Assembly (NCBI GenBank): GCA_028023455.1
Contig: JAQFVV010012508.1
Span: 1,485,877-1,549,876, forward strand
Length of the DNA stretch: 64,000 nucleotides
From: Epiperipatus broadwayi
Taxonomy: Eukaryota > Onychophora > Udeonychophora > Euonychophora > Peripatidae
Direction of reading: 5' to 3'
The position numbers were made by a program, and so were the translations under genes. Below the pieces are notes generated by a model. It ran no database searches. It saw nothing but the letters and a program-made list of their open reading frames with translations, and was not told where the DNA came from. Positions 1 to 11,464 of the stretch are shown in pieces. The stretch's first letter is position 1; every line of letters begins with the position of its first letter.

Positions 1-1335
1 TGGGTAATTATATTTTGGAAAATATGAGATACCATTAACTTCCTGTTTTATAACATGACTGGATAATTCCATTATTTCTACCACTAAAATGATCATTTTA
101 CCAAGAAAAGTGATCTAGTTAGATTTTTGTGAAACAGATCATTATCAGACCACATTTTCCAGATCCTTTCATATTTGTGGGATGCTAGGAATTCCTAAAC
201 AAATATTTGCTAAGTTGAAACTCCTACTTCCTTTAAAGTAATTCATTATTAATTGTATGGCTTCAAAAAAAAAAAACACAATGAAGAACTCCCAATCTTC
301 TAAATACAACTCATTATTGTTTGAAAACTTGTATTTCCATAGTTTTAAAAAAAAAATATCAAAGTAAGAACTTCTATAGGTGTAATTAAAGAAAGAAAAT
401 GTAATCCCATAAACATATAGTCCTACAACCATAATTCATGCAAAAAAATGGAACATACAATTTATATGAAAAGCTCAAGATAACAATAAGGTGAAAAAAT
501 GAAAACAATAAGGTGAAAAAATGAAAACATAAATGGAAAGAGAATGGTATTATAAGAATAGAGAGGAGATAAAAAAGGTTCTTTATATCTGAAATAGTAA
601 TCAGCCTTTGAGATGAGCCAACATCATATAATTCTTGAAAGGAAGCATTATTTATTAATTATTCGTTGTCGATCGTCATATGTAAAAGCCATTCCACTAT
701 TTGTCGTCTGTAATACTATTAGGAGCTTGAATAAGAGTCCCGAAAATACCTTTTTTATAATATTAATTCTTTTTAATATTACTTTTTATATGAATTCTGA
801 TTAATTAATTAATATTTTAATTAATATTTTAAAAAAGAATTATAAATTTCATAATAAAAATATCCTATAAATTATAATAATTTTCAAAAAGACTTGCAAA
901 AGAAAAATAAATTATTATGAATTTAAAAGCAATTAACATCAGATTACATTTTAATTATTAAAATTTAAATACAGATAAGTTTATATGGTTTTCAAATCAC
1001 TGTGAAAGAGTAAAATTTTAAATTAAACAGTGATGGTTAATTTGTAAAAAAAATTATGGTAGAAAAAGTCAAGAACTTTTGCTCCTTTAATTTAAGGTTA
1101 TCTTCATCTATAGTAACAGAAATTTTTTTTGCCATTTTATAATGTTTTCAAATAACAATACATACAAAAAGTTAGATATTAACACCATATTTTATACATT
1201 TTTTAATAACAATCAATGACATCAAATGTAACCAATACAGGTCAGTATCTATTTTTTTTTAATCCAGGAAGTAAATCAACATTTAGAATAGAAATCCAGT
1301 TTCACAGAAAAGCTTGAAAGTTGAAAATATAATCA
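1..1335. other. AT-rich non-coding DNA, no gene seen
   Basis: AT-rich sequence with A/T homopolymers. Open frames here are short, low-complexity and without family resemblance. A direct repeat of the phrase AACAATAAGGTGAAAAAATG occurs at about 483-523. Confidence 0.6.
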
Positions 1336-1427
1336 AATGAGGATTGCCAATTCCTCAACAAGCTTTGTGATAAATGCTTAGCCAGAGCCAGCACTTAAAA
1401 TATCTCTGTCAGGAACCCCCCCCCCAA

Positions 1428-1477
1428 GCCCTTGACCATGGTTTCGTGCTTTGGCACTCCTCAGTGAGGTGCCAGGG
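1428..1477 (-). ncRNA. Hammerhead ribozyme motif, family A copy 1
   Basis: Read on the minus strand: CUGAGGA (CUGANGA with N7=G), stem II GUGC-CAAA-GCAC fully paired, GAAA, palindromic stem III CC-AU-GG, then UC as cleavage site. Stem I next to the core (ACCUCA against AAGGGC) is partly mismatched in this copy, so activity is doubtful, but all invariant core bases are present. Confidence 0.6.
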
Positions 1478-1847
1478 TAAGTTCAGACACTAGATCTAAA
1501 AATACTAACCCAAAGCCAAGCACTTATCTAAAAGTTATCTACTGAGTGAAAAATCTGAAATTTTCAGACATCTATATGTCTTCAAACCCAGCTATCCAAC
1601 TCAAATAGCTATATGGGGCTGATAGATCTTCAGTCATACCATATATTAGTAGTCTTAGCAATATAACATTGCATAAGACATAAGGCAGTGACTATAAATA
1701 GTCAAAATAAGAGTCATAGATCACATGACCCTATCTCTTAAGCTTGTAAGTTATAAACAATGAGGATTGTCAATTCCTCAACAAGCTTTGTGATAAATGC
1801 TTAGCCAGAGCCAGCCCTTAAAAATCTGTCAGGAACTCCCTCCCCCA

Positions 1848-1898
1848 AACCCCTGACCATGGTTTCGTGCTTTGGCACTCCCCAGAGAGGTGCCAGGG
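1848..1898 (-). ncRNA. Hammerhead ribozyme motif, family A copy 2 (core mutated)
   Basis: Stem II GUGC/GCAC, GAAA and CCAUGGUC are kept, and stem I ACCUCU/AGGGGU pairs completely (one G-U). The core reads CUGGGGA, so the invariant A6 is changed to G, which should abolish cleavage. Confidence 0.5.
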
Positions 1899-1931
1899 TA
1901 GGTTCAGACACGATCTAAAAATACTAATCCT

Positions 1932-1994
1932 ATCCTGGCACCTCTCTGAGGAGTGCCAAAGCACGAAACCATGTTCAGGAGTGATCAGGGTTTG
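1932..1994 (+). ncRNA. Hammerhead ribozyme motif, family A copy 3 (degraded)
   Basis: CACCUCU, CUGAGGA, stem II GUGC-CAAA-GCAC and GAAA are intact. The cleavage side reads CCAUGUUC followed by an extra AGGAGUGAUC before GGGUUUGG, disrupting stem III and stem I. Confidence 0.5.
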
Positions 1995-2340
1995 GGGGGG
2001 GGGGGAGTAAGTGCTGGCTCTGGCTAAGCATTTATCACAAAGCTTGTTGCGGAATTGGCAATCCTCATTGTTTATAACTTACAAGCTTAAGAGATAGGAT
2101 CATGTGATCTATGGCTCATTTTGACTATTTATAGTCTCTGCCTTATGTCTTATTGCAATGTTATATTGCTAAGACCACCAATATATGGTATGGCTGAAGA
2201 TCTATCAGCCCCATATAGCTATTTGAGTTGGATAGCTGGGTTTGAAGACACGAAGATGTCTGAAAATTTCAGATTTTCCACTCAATAGATAACTTTTAGA
2301 TAAGTGCTTGGCTTTGGGTTAATATTTCTAGATTTAGTGT

Positions 2341-2381
2341 CTGAGGAGTGCCAAAGCATGAAACCATGGTCAGGGGTTTGG
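2341..2381 (+). ncRNA. Hammerhead ribozyme motif, family A copy 4 (5' stem I deleted)
   Basis: CUGAGGA, GUGC...GCAU, GAAA and CCAUGGUCAGGGGU are present. The 5' strand of stem I is missing because of a deletion joining TTTAGTGT directly to CTGAGGAG. Confidence 0.5.
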
Positions 2382-2545
2382 GGGGGGGTTCCTGACAGAG
2401 ATATTTTAAGTGCTGTCTCTGGCTACGCATTTATCACAAAGCTTGTTGAGGAATTGGCAATCCTCATTGTTTATAACTTACAAGCTTAAGAGATAGGGTC
2501 CTGTAATCTATGACTTATTTTGACTATTTATAGTCTCTGCTGAAA

Positions 2546-3208
2546 CAGTAAGGCAGATCTTTGTTTCACCTTTTCTCACCTATTTCCTACCCTCATACCT
2601 TAGTTTGAACCTCAAATCTATTGTAGTGTGTCTGCAATGCACTTATATACCAAAAATCCCACCCAATTTTAAACCATGAGTACAACGCTCGTGTTATATA
2701 TAAGTATAACTCATTCCCAAATAAATAAAATGTTATGAATTATGTATATGTTCACATAATTTAGATTTAATTAAAAGTAGGTTATATAAGTCGTTATTGC
2801 GCACACACTATTATATGTATTTTAAAACTTATGATAAAATTATAAATTGTTAGTAAAAATTATTTTATTTGAATCTATTTACAAAAATATATTACAGTCG
2901 TAATATATTTTTGATTTAAAATAAAATTCATATTCGTTTAGTAGATAGATTCAAATATTGAAATTTAAAAAGTAAAATAATTTTCTTTTGAATTTAAAAT
3001 CATACCATATATTTTCTGTTAAAATAAATGAGGGCTGGTAGGAACAATAGTTTCAATTATTATCTAAAAATATACAGCTGATGTCCACTTAAGGTTTTCT
3101 TTCAATCAGTAAAAGTAATTTTAATTAAATCAAGTCTGTAATTCGAATGTCGACAAGGAAATTAACAATAGAAATTAATTAAAATTTTGTTGAATTCCTT
3201 TAGACATT
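2546..3208. other. AT-rich non-coding DNA, no gene seen
   Basis: No coding signal. Contains a short inverted pair around 3130-3210 (AATTCGAATGTC and GACATTCGAAT) just left of the family B insertion. Confidence 0.5.
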
Positions 3209-3326
3209 CGAATAGGATTAAATTGATAAAAAAATCAAGTCAGATGACCTAATTTTAATAAAGCTCCTATTCACAAATGTTATATATAGAGTAAGTTAAA
3301 AACAAACTCTTATGAAGCTTCAAAAT

Positions 3327-3382
3327 ACCCTCAACCTCAGACCGCGGTTTCTGCCTCTAGCGTCATCAGTGAGGTGCTAGGG
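3327..3382 (-). ncRNA. Hammerhead ribozyme, family B copy 1
   Basis: Minus-strand reading: outer stem I CCCU, inner stem I ACCUCA, core CUGAUGA, stem II GC-UAGAG-GC, GAAA, palindromic stem III ACC-GC-GGU, UC cleavage site, then UGAGGU (perfect partner of ACCUCA) and AGGG (partner of CCCU). The pair next to the core at stem II (C against A) is mismatched and stem II is only two pairs, so efficiency is uncertain. Confidence 0.75.
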
Positions 3383-3695
3383 AATAAAAATACTAGAACT
3401 AGTCCAGCATTTTATCAATGCCTAACTATTGAGAAGAAAATCTGAAACTTTCAGACATTTAAATGTCCAAAAATTCAGCTATCTAACTCAAATAGCAGTA
3501 TGTGACTGAACTAAGTTCAGATACACCATATATTAATAGCTCTAGCAATATAAAATCGCCAAAGCATTAATAGCAAAAAACTAAAATTAAATTGATAAAA
3601 AAATCAAGTCAGATGACCTAATTTTAATAAAGCTCCTATTTACAAATGTTATATATAGAGTAAGTTAAAAACAAACTCTTATGAAGCTTCAAAAT

Positions 3696-3751
3696 ACCCT
3701 CAACCTCAGACCGCGGTTTCTGCCTCTAGCGTCATCAGTGAGGTGCTAGGG
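3696..3751 (-). ncRNA. Hammerhead ribozyme, family B copy 2
   Basis: Same as family B copy 1 in all core and stem positions that I compared. Confidence 0.75.
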
Positions 3752-3954
3752 AATAAAAATACTAGAACTAGTCCAGCATTTTATCAATGCCTAACTATTG
3801 AGAATATATGGTGTATCTGAACTTAGTTCAGTCACATACTGCTATTTGAGTTAGATAGCTGGATTTTTGGACATTTAAATGTCTGAAAGTTTCAGATTTT
3901 CTTCTCAATAGTTAGGCATTGATAAAATGCTGGACTAGTTCTAGTATTTTTATT

Positions 3955-4010
3955 CCCTAGCACCTCACTGATGACGCTAGAGGCAGAAACCGCGGTCTGA
4001 GGTTGAGGGT
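3955..4010 (+). ncRNA. Hammerhead ribozyme, family B copy 3
   Basis: Plus-strand copy: CUGAUGA at 3968-3974, GAAA at 3986-3989, UC cleavage site before UGAGGUUGAGGG. Stem I ACCUCA/UGAGGU and CCCU/AGGG pair completely. Confidence 0.75.
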
Positions 4011-4323
4011 ATTTTGAAGCTTCATAAGAGTTTGTTTTTAACTTACTCTATATATAACATTTGTAAATAGGAGCTTTATTAAAATTAGGTCATCTGACTT
4101 GATTTTTTTATCAATTTAATTTTAGTTTTTTGCTATTAATGCTTTGGCGATTTTATATTGCTAGAGCTATTAATATATGGTGTATCTGAACTTAGTTCAG
4201 TCACATACTGCTATTTGAGTTAGATAGCTGGATTTTTGGACATTTAAATGTCTGAAAGTTTCAGATTTTCTTCTCAATAGTTAGGCATTGATAAAATGCT
4301 GGACTAGTTCTAGTATTTTTATT

Positions 4324-4379
4324 CCCTAGCACCTCACTGATGACGCTAGAGGCAGAAACCGCGGTCTGAGGTTGAGGGT
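4324..4379 (+). ncRNA. Hammerhead ribozyme, family B copy 4
   Basis: Identical on reading to the copy at 3955-4010, near the right end of the array. Confidence 0.75.
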
Positions 4380-4396
4380 ATTTTGAATAGGATTAA

Positions 4397-6539
4397 TTAC
4401 AGCTGATAAGTAAGCAAAGTCCGATATATTTTTGTAACGCTCCAGGGCAGTTGTATTGTTCAAGTCCACTATAAAAAGGAGGGTTTTCTTTTGTTCTCCA
4501 TTCTGGTGATTTGCTAATGAAAATGATTCTAGTGATTTGCTAATGAAATGATTCTAGTGAAATTATTCTAGTAAAAATATTCTTCGATCAAGATTTCAAA
4601 AGAATATTTTCTTGAGATTATAGCTAGGCGAACTTAAATTTGAAGCCGAGTTTTCGTCTCCAAATTAATTGACCATATTTACAGTTTCACCTATGAATCA
4701 CCCAACCTTCAAAATTGCTAACCTTGAAATGAAGGAGTAGAGCGGCAAGGTTATTTTCCTCTCGGGAATGGCTGGCCGCTGCTCTAGACCATCAAAAGCT
4801 ATCACATAAGGAACTCCGGAACTGCTTATGCTGCCAAAAATATGAACAATTCCAGATTCTGCTGCTGAATTGTATAAAACCTGCTGACCATCTATCTACC
4901 TGCAAATGCTTCTCCAGAGGTAACCCAAATTAACCCAAGAGCTCTTGTGATTCCTAACTAACATGCTATAGCTATTTTAAATTGTTTTTTTTTATATTTC
5001 ATTTGACTTTATTATGTATGCCTCTAACGTGTTCTAACATAATCAACAGTTTTGCTCTCTATCCTTGGGTTAATATTTTCTATTTATTAATCTTTCTTTT
5101 ATTTTATTATGATAATGTGTCCGAATAGTCTTTGACCGAGTGAATTATTCCCTTTGTTGAAAATAAGACGCCGTTAGTAAGGCATATTTTAAATTTATAA
5201 ATAATTCCCAATTTTATTATCTTGCAAATCACTCATTCAAGGGCTATTCTAATCTTCTTTAATATATATAATAATCAAATAGTTTAAAATCTACATTTTA
5301 TTGATTTTAATCTAATATGAAAGTATGTGCGAGGTCAATGATTAAAATGTGCCACAAATGCATGAGTGCGTAAATAAATCTACTCTTTCTTTTCAAACCT
5401 GCAAGCATGCATTTTCCTATTTTTAAATACTGTATTGTACTTTAATTTCAAAGTTCGTCATTGACGTCGAGAATGTGCGGAGCCTTTTAAATGAATTTCT
5501 GGGAATTTGATTGGGCATTTTTCCCAATCTAAGTGAATCCATCCTGTATGTTTTATATACATTAGTCTAGTATTGCTGGTAAATGAATTGGTTGTTGAAA
5601 CCGCTTTGTTTTTCTTTCCAAGGATTTTAAATGGCCAAGTCTGTTCTCTTTTCGTTTCCCACGGTTCTCAGGCAGAGTGTGTACTCAAATGTCACACCTG
5701 GGAATTAGACGCAGCCCCATAGTCATTTCAAATATTCACTATTGTTTTATTTATATATTTATTTTTACAAAGCATCCATGATTTAAATGTGTCACAACCT
5801 CCATCCTTTAATAAATTCATTATTAGCAATACCGCCCTCCCCTCTGCTTTAATTATTATTATAAAATAAATGCCTTGATCACATCCCCAGTTTATTGCTT
5901 AGTAAGCTTTTGTCCATGCTGTTCTCGAAATCAATAAATATTCTATAACCCTTAATTTTCAAATATTTTATTAAACTTTTATAATTACTCAAACCACCTT
6001 GCACATGTTCCCATCTCTGTTAAGCACATTATCGTAATAGTATATTAGCCCGAGGGATAGAATATATTTTCTTAAAAACCTTTTGTCATTTAATGGAATG
6101 TAATGCCAACAATTATTTAGTAAGCGTCCCTCTCATATAAGCAGACAGTGGCGTTATATATATATATTTCTATATAAATAAATCTTTAAAATCATTTAAA
6201 ACTAAATTTGATATTTTATTTTATTGATTCCTATCACTGTCTCGGTCTATATATCTATGTTCTACATTTCTTTTGTACATCCACAGACGTTAATTAGCAA
6301 CCCAAACTTATCTTAGTATAGAGTCTCTTTGTTTCTCCCTGACCACCAGGCACCGGTAAAAGGTTATACTGGTAGTAGCATCAGATGCATTATCACGTAG
6401 GTGGCACTGTGAAATTTGGACTTTAGATTCGAACTATACTATCTAGAAGGAAAACCCACCTAGAATGTTCAGTTTCGTGTTTGAGGTTTGAATTCTGCAA
6501 TGTGTTAGCGAGATAGACGATTCTGACAATTACACTGCC
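4397..6539. other. Non-coding stretch with an LTR- or promoter-like segment (4440-4960)
   Basis: A TATAAAAAGG box at about 4471 is followed by a duplicated phrase (GTGATTTGCTAATGAAA, 4507-4550) and a more GC-balanced leader without an open frame, as in a retroelement LTR or a lone promoter. A second GC-balanced stretch at 6330-6520 contains GGTGGCACTGTGAAATTTGG, loosely like an LTR/primer-site junction. I could not find paired LTRs or coding sequence, so this is only suggestive. The rest is AT-rich without genes. Confidence 0.25.
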
Positions 6540-6925
6540 TTATGTCTTATGCAATGTTATATTGCTAAGACTACTAATATATGGTATTGCTGAAGATCTA
6601 TCAGCCCCATATAGCTATTTGAGTTGGATAGCTGGGTTTGAAGATACGTAGATGTCTGAAAATTTCAGATTTTCCACTCAATAGATAACTTTTAGATAAG
6701 TGCTTGGCTTTGGGTTAGTATTTTTAGATCTAGTGTCTGAACCTACCTTGGCACCTCTCTGAGGAGTGCCAAAGCACAAAACCATGGTCAGGGGTTTGGG
6801 GGGGGGGGTTTCCTGACAGAGATATTTTAAGTGCTGGCTCTGGCTAAGCATTTATCACAAAGCTTGTTGAGGAATTGGCAATCCTCATTGTTTATAACTT
6901 ACAAGTTTAAGAGATAGAGTCATGA
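6540..6925 (-). repeat. Family A hammerhead repeat, single reverse copy
   Basis: A near-complete reverse-orientation family A unit, from TATGTCTTATGCAATG to AAGAGATAGAGTCATG, matching the reverse arm at 2090-2545 with scattered differences and a G run at about 6798-6808. No clear target duplication found. Confidence 0.75.
6741..6797 (+). ncRNA. Hammerhead ribozyme motif, family A copy 5 (G12 mutated)
   Basis: Stem I ACCUCU/AGGGGU, core CUGAGGA, stem II GUGC-CAAA-GCAC and CCAUGGUC are present, but the GAAA box reads AAAA, a change of invariant G12 that should impair cleavage. Confidence 0.55.
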
Positions 6926-7192
6926 AAATAGATTTGTCAAAATATCAGAAACAATGGCTTGAAACTTAAATAAAAGTTATTTGCAATTACAAGAAATAAT
7001 GCTAAAAATATCATCATAAATACTAGATTCATGGTCAATTTAATAACTTTTTTGACTGCATGAAAAATGTTTGACTTGCAATTTGATTAGGACAACTGTA
7101 GTATCATGCCTAATAAGCTTTATTTGCAAAAATTGTCTACATCGACCAGTTTAAATCAATTTTTGGAAAAAAAACAGTGAATATCATGATTT

Positions 7193-7453
7193 AAACATCA
7201 CATGACCATCATTTCTTATAGTTAAACAATCTGTTAAAACAATAGCAACTTCCTCCGTACAGTAGTCCCACCCAATGCACGCCATAATAATCAATGTCCG
7301 CTGACTAATGAAGATCACAAACTAGACACTAGTGTGGGGATATTGGATAAGGTAGGCACTGGATAGGGATTTTGATGCACAATCTAGTATCCATTAATTA
7401 CTATGGTTTTCACTGGGTGGCACTATTGGTATGGAGAAAATTGCTACTGTTTT
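7193..7453 (+). repeat. Family C element (divergent copy), 13-bp target duplication
   Basis: Begins AAACATCACATGACC and ends CTACTGTTTT. Imperfect duplications AATATCATGATTT (7180-7192) and AATATCATCATTT (7454-7466) flank it. Its arms contain GTAGCAA-type sequence not seen in most copies, and the same variant is present on both arms. The ribozyme region (CUAAUGA, GACA) is decayed. Confidence 0.7.
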
Positions 7454-7466
7454 AATATCATCATTT

Positions 7467-8423
7467 GTTGTATGATACAGTAATTTAATGGAAATGTTTT
7501 AAAGATTTTTTGAATTATAATTTTTATGACTGACAACAGATATCATATCTCAAATGTCTGTGAAGATTGGGTTATGCTACACTTTTAAAACAATTTTTTA
7601 CATTTGCCATACTGTAAAAAAATTGGAATAAAAATATACCTAAATGTAATTTCTCTATTAACAATTCACATCTATTTAGTGATTAAAAATTAATGCAAAA
7701 ATAGTTCAATTTTCAAATTCCACTTGATGCATTTATTACAAATGTTAATGAAGGCTCATAATTAAAGTATTAATAAATCTTCAGTCTAACAATAACATAA
7801 AATTATTATATAAAACTAAAAAAATTATTTTTAGTTCACTAGTCAGAAAATGAATTTCCAAAATTTAAAAATTTTGTTGGTAAAATATTTTTTGGCAAGT
7901 ATATATTTCCATGAATGTACTTATTCTAAAACAAAATATAGCTAATCAAAAATTTAATTGTGCATGACAAATTAATTTTGTAAAACTTCCTATGAATATA
8001 AATATTGAATATTAAATGTAAAATTTGTAAATCAAAACAATTGCGTACATTGCATTAATTTTCTTGATAGTTTTTTTTTTAATATAATGATTTTTCTTAA
8101 TATATATATATACTAATTGATCAATATACAAATTATTATTTTTTAATCTTTAAATATAAATAGTATTATTATCAGAGATAATATTACATTTAATATTAAA
8201 CTTTTTTTCTGAAATCCATTATTTATAATTACAAGATTTTTAATATGGCCTTCACTTTAAAAAGATTGGGTGGATGTCCATTTTCCACATCTAGTGTATT
8301 ACTATGAGCACACTATTCATAAATCCAATTGATACTTATAGCTACAACATATAAACAAATCTAATTATAATTCCAAAATAAGATAAAAGATGTTAAAATG
8401 TTCAGTATACATTTTCTTTACAT
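7467..8423. other. AT-rich non-coding DNA, no gene seen
   Basis: Very AT-rich intergenic sequence between two family C insertions; no frame, RNA gene or transposon end recognised. Confidence 0.55.
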
Positions 8424-8432
8424 ATATAAGTG

Positions 8433-8686
8433 TAAACATCACATGACCACCACTTCTTATGCTTAAGTATAACTGTTGTTAAAACAGGCAAAACTCACTA
8501 TACGTATTGTCAAACACAGCAAGCTAGAGTAATCAATGGATGCCAGAAGGCCACAAGCCAGAAACTAGTCTGGGATATTGGATGAGTAGGTACTAGATGG
8601 GGATTTTATGCACAAGCCTTCTGGTATCCATTGATTACTCTAGCTTGCTGTGTGTGGCAATGCATATAGTGAGTTTTGCCTGTTTT
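8433..8686 (+). repeat. Family C element with long inverted arms (core deleted)
   Basis: Starts GTAAACATCACATGACC-like and ends GAGTTTTGCCTGTTTT. The arms from about 8483 (AAAACAGGCAAAACTCACT) and 8632-8686 are inverted repeats of roughly 70 bp that include a matching private variant (ACTCACTATA against TATAGTGAGT; CAGCAAGCTAGAG against CTCTAGCTTGCTG). Near-duplications ATATAAGTG (8424-8432) and ATATTAGTG (8687-8695) flank it. The ribozyme core has been lost by deletion; GAAACUAGUCUGGG remains. Confidence 0.75.
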
Positions 8687-9368
8687 ATATTAGTGAGATA
8701 AAAAGGAAAAAATTAAAATGAAAGGAAAAAAAAAAATGAACAAAATAAAAATATGTAAACATACTTGATATATATAACTTTGTATATTAAAATTCTACTA
8801 TTCTCAATGGCTGTGTATTTATCACCTTAATTTTAAAATATTGAGCAATGCAATAAATATCAAATACTAAGTTAATTCTTAAATTTAAGACACTTCATTA
8901 TTTAATCCTGCAAAATTGGTTGCTGAGAAAAATTTAATGGCAATAATAATTTTGCTACACATATATTATGTATGTTAAAATACAAATAACTACTTAAAAA
9001 AAAAAAAAATTATAGTTCATTAAATTTAGCAAAACCATCTAATTATCACACAGCTGTGAAAAAAGTAAATAAAAAAAATTCTAAGCTACTTCTCAACAAA
9101 CGATTACATAATTATGATACTATCAAACATAACAATGCACAGTATATGTATTTAAACATGTATATAAACTACAGTGATGTGACAAACATGTACAAACATT
9201 ATAACTGTAATACAAATAATAAAACTGCTGTATTTACACCAGAAGTTGAGAATTATGAAATAAATTAGTTAGAATGATTATAAAAAGATTTGTTTTAAAA
9301 TGTTCAAATTATTAAAATAATTATCATTATACTGCTTATTTATAGTCAGTTATTCTATCACCACTTCT

Positions 9369-9545
9369 TATGGGATGCATAATGCTATGGCTTCCTGCAT
9401 CTAATAATGTCATTTATAGAAATGCCTCAGACAAGTTTGTGACTTTTGATAGACTTTTTGCTTTACCCTGATTTGATGATCTTAAGAAGAAACTCCACAG
9501 AATTTTCCCCATGGATAAAGTGGTATTCAAAAATCATTTTTTTTT
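9369..9545 (+). pseudogene. Decayed unidentified coding fragment
   Basis: A frame from ATG at about 9369 reads MGCIMLWLPASNNVIYRN then FVTFDRLFALP, one TGA stop, then FDDLKKKLHRIFPMDKVVFK. The amino-acid composition is less AT-biased than its surroundings, which suggests former coding sequence, possibly a transposase or retroelement. I do not recognise the family. Confidence 0.25.
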
Positions 9546-10619
9546 TTTATAGTCATGTGTGAAACATCAGTTCATAGAATAAGTGCAGAAGAAAAAAATA
9601 ATATTTAAGTTTATGAAATTATTTTTTACAACAGCAAATCAGAAAACATGAGATAGATATTACCGAAGAGACATGGGTTGTAGTCCTTGTTAATAATTTC
9701 CCTTGTGGAAAAAAAGAATATGAAGAAATTAGGAGACTTTTGCTCTGATCCACAAATACAAACATTTAAATATCATGAGAAAAAACAAATCAATAAACTA
9801 TAATATAACATCATTATAACAGCAAAATACCTCAAATCAAGGATCAGGAAATTATTATAAACTCTTCAAAACATTCACTAATGAAATTATTATTCCATTA
9901 ATCAAGTGAAGATAAAGAAATAACCTGAGGGATCTTGAGACAAAAATTTTACTTAACAATATAAGATAGCAACAATATTTTTAAAAACTATTTTTATTAA
10001 ATTAATAGTAAAAAAAATGCCTAAATAAAAAAAAATTGGGAATATTTTTAATGGAAAAATATCCAACTATTCATTTTAATCAAAATTCATTTGATTCTTT
10101 AAACAAATTTTTCAATCAATTTTAAAATTTTCTAAATAATTCTTTAATGAAACAAAAAGATATTAACAGAAATGTAAACAAAATAATTTGGAAAATATAT
10201 TATTTTACCTTAGCTATAAAATAAAGTATTGCTTAAATGGTTTGAAGATGATTTTTCAAAACTGAAAATTTAAAAAAATTATTTACAAACAACAGTAGCC
10301 CAAATCAATTAATTAACCTAACAATAATTTCTACAGAAAACATTATATCTAAAACAATAAATTATAGAAGCATTATCAAACCAAAGAATGATTTAATATA
10401 TTAACTTTTTTATTTTTATTAGTAGTTCTCTATTATTATTTTTTTTGTTGTTGTTGTTCTCTTTTTTTTTCTTCAATTTTATTTTTTTTTCATTTTTGTG
10501 CATACTTTTTTAATACATATATTTCTTTTTACTTAATATATATTTCTTGTTTTCCATTCCTTGCTTTATTAACTAAATCATTTTTTAAGTAAAACAGCAT
10601 TTTGTAATAAATATCCTAC

Positions 10620-11330
10620 TGCAGGACAAAGGGCTCTCCAATATTCATTCATAAAAGGACAGTCCCAGGCTTGCCAATTTCTAAGGTGCAAGAGTTTAAG
10701 CAGTTTTCCAGCCTTATTTTATCCTCTAGCTAAGGATAACTAGATAGCCATTTACTCATGAATATCAAAACCTTTTTAGGTTGACTATGTGCCAGTTACC
10801 ATCTTAGGTCTTTTGAAAAAAAAAAAAAAATCACTTAGCCTGGATTGATCAAATTCCAGGTTGAAGGCATGGTAATCAGATGTGTTACACTGAGAACTAT
10901 GAGATCGTTTTAAATAAGTATTAGCCTTTTCAGTAATTTTTAAAAATGGTAGCTTTTAAAGCTTGCCTCAGGCTGCAATATTGATTGGCCTAGCTTTGGT
11001 TTTAAAGATAACATATCATCACAACATTTTAAAACTTCAAGTATTTCATCAGAACTTGCAGCCATTCTAATTTTAAGATTACAAAATTGTTTTAACTTCA
11101 TTAAGCAGAAAATCTTTGTTTAAATTTAAATCAATAGATAGAATAGATGCTTCAATAAAAAAAATCATACGAATTCTTACATTATTAGTCAAATAGTGAA
11201 AAATACTATTTGCATCTACATGAAATACCATTGACTCAATAGGATAATAATACTGTTTCAAGTTCCTGATTCCATTTTATCATGCCACATATTTTCATTT
11301 AATCAAGTCATTTATAATAAAATCACTGCC
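10620..11330 (-). mobile_element. Old LINE-type 3' region (uncertain)
   Basis: The phrase CTACTGCAGGACAAAGGGCTCTCC resembles a motif common near the 3' ends of arthropod RTE-type LINEs in reverse orientation, and text at 10835-10910 resembles LINE 3' untranslated sequence. A similar block recurs around 34560-34760. No coding sequence remains. Confidence 0.3.
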
Positions 11331-11464
11331 AGCCTAAGAAACAGATTGATTAACTCATATAAACAATATATACCATGAGAGATTCCAAAACTCAACAACA
11401 TAGTAAGTTTAAAAATCGAAATTGGAAACTGTAGTAATTAATAAGTATAGACATTGTTCTAAAG

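Larger units (their letters stand above)
1336..2545. repeat. Family A hammerhead repeat, inverted array
   Basis: A unit of about 423 bp starts at 1336 (AATGAGGATTGCCAATTCC) and restarts at 1759. The second forward unit breaks off near 1928 and the array then continues as the reverse complement through about 2545, giving a palindromic layout. Each unit holds a hammerhead-type core next to a long run of C (G on the other strand). The inverted half carries a deletion near 2335 that removes part of ribozyme stem I. Sequence from the CAGTGAGGTGC motif to CTAGCAATATAA is alignable with family B, so A and B share ancestry. Resembles animal retrozymes or ribozyme satellite repeats. Confidence 0.75.
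3221..4385. repeat. Family B hammerhead repeat: inverted dimer-of-dimers with 12-bp target duplication
   Basis: A unit of about 370 bp begins near 3221 and again near 3590. The second forward copy stops at about 3803 and the sequence continues as its reverse complement to 4385 (two reverse copies, one complete). The four copies look identical or nearly so on reading, indicating one recent insertion. The whole array is bracketed by the same 12 bases, GAATAGGATTAA, at 3210-3221 and 4385-4396, which fits a target-site duplication. Each copy carries a hammerhead motif: two on each strand. Confidence 0.8.
8696..11456. other. AT-rich non-coding DNA with old transposon traces
   Basis: Mostly AT-rich, no supported gene. 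A decayed protein-like frame lies at 9369-9545 and a LINE-3'-end-like stretch at about 10620-11330 (listed separately). Confidence 0.4.

Noticed and set aside
1336-4385. CRISPR array or bacterial repeat locus
   Set aside because: Units are 370-425 bp, inverted and ribozyme-bearing in an intron-rich eukaryotic genome; no short repeat-spacer pattern.
9056-9268. 70-codon open frame rich in Lys, Asn and Tyr
   Set aside because: Low-complexity AT-driven composition, no splice or family support; typical chance frame.
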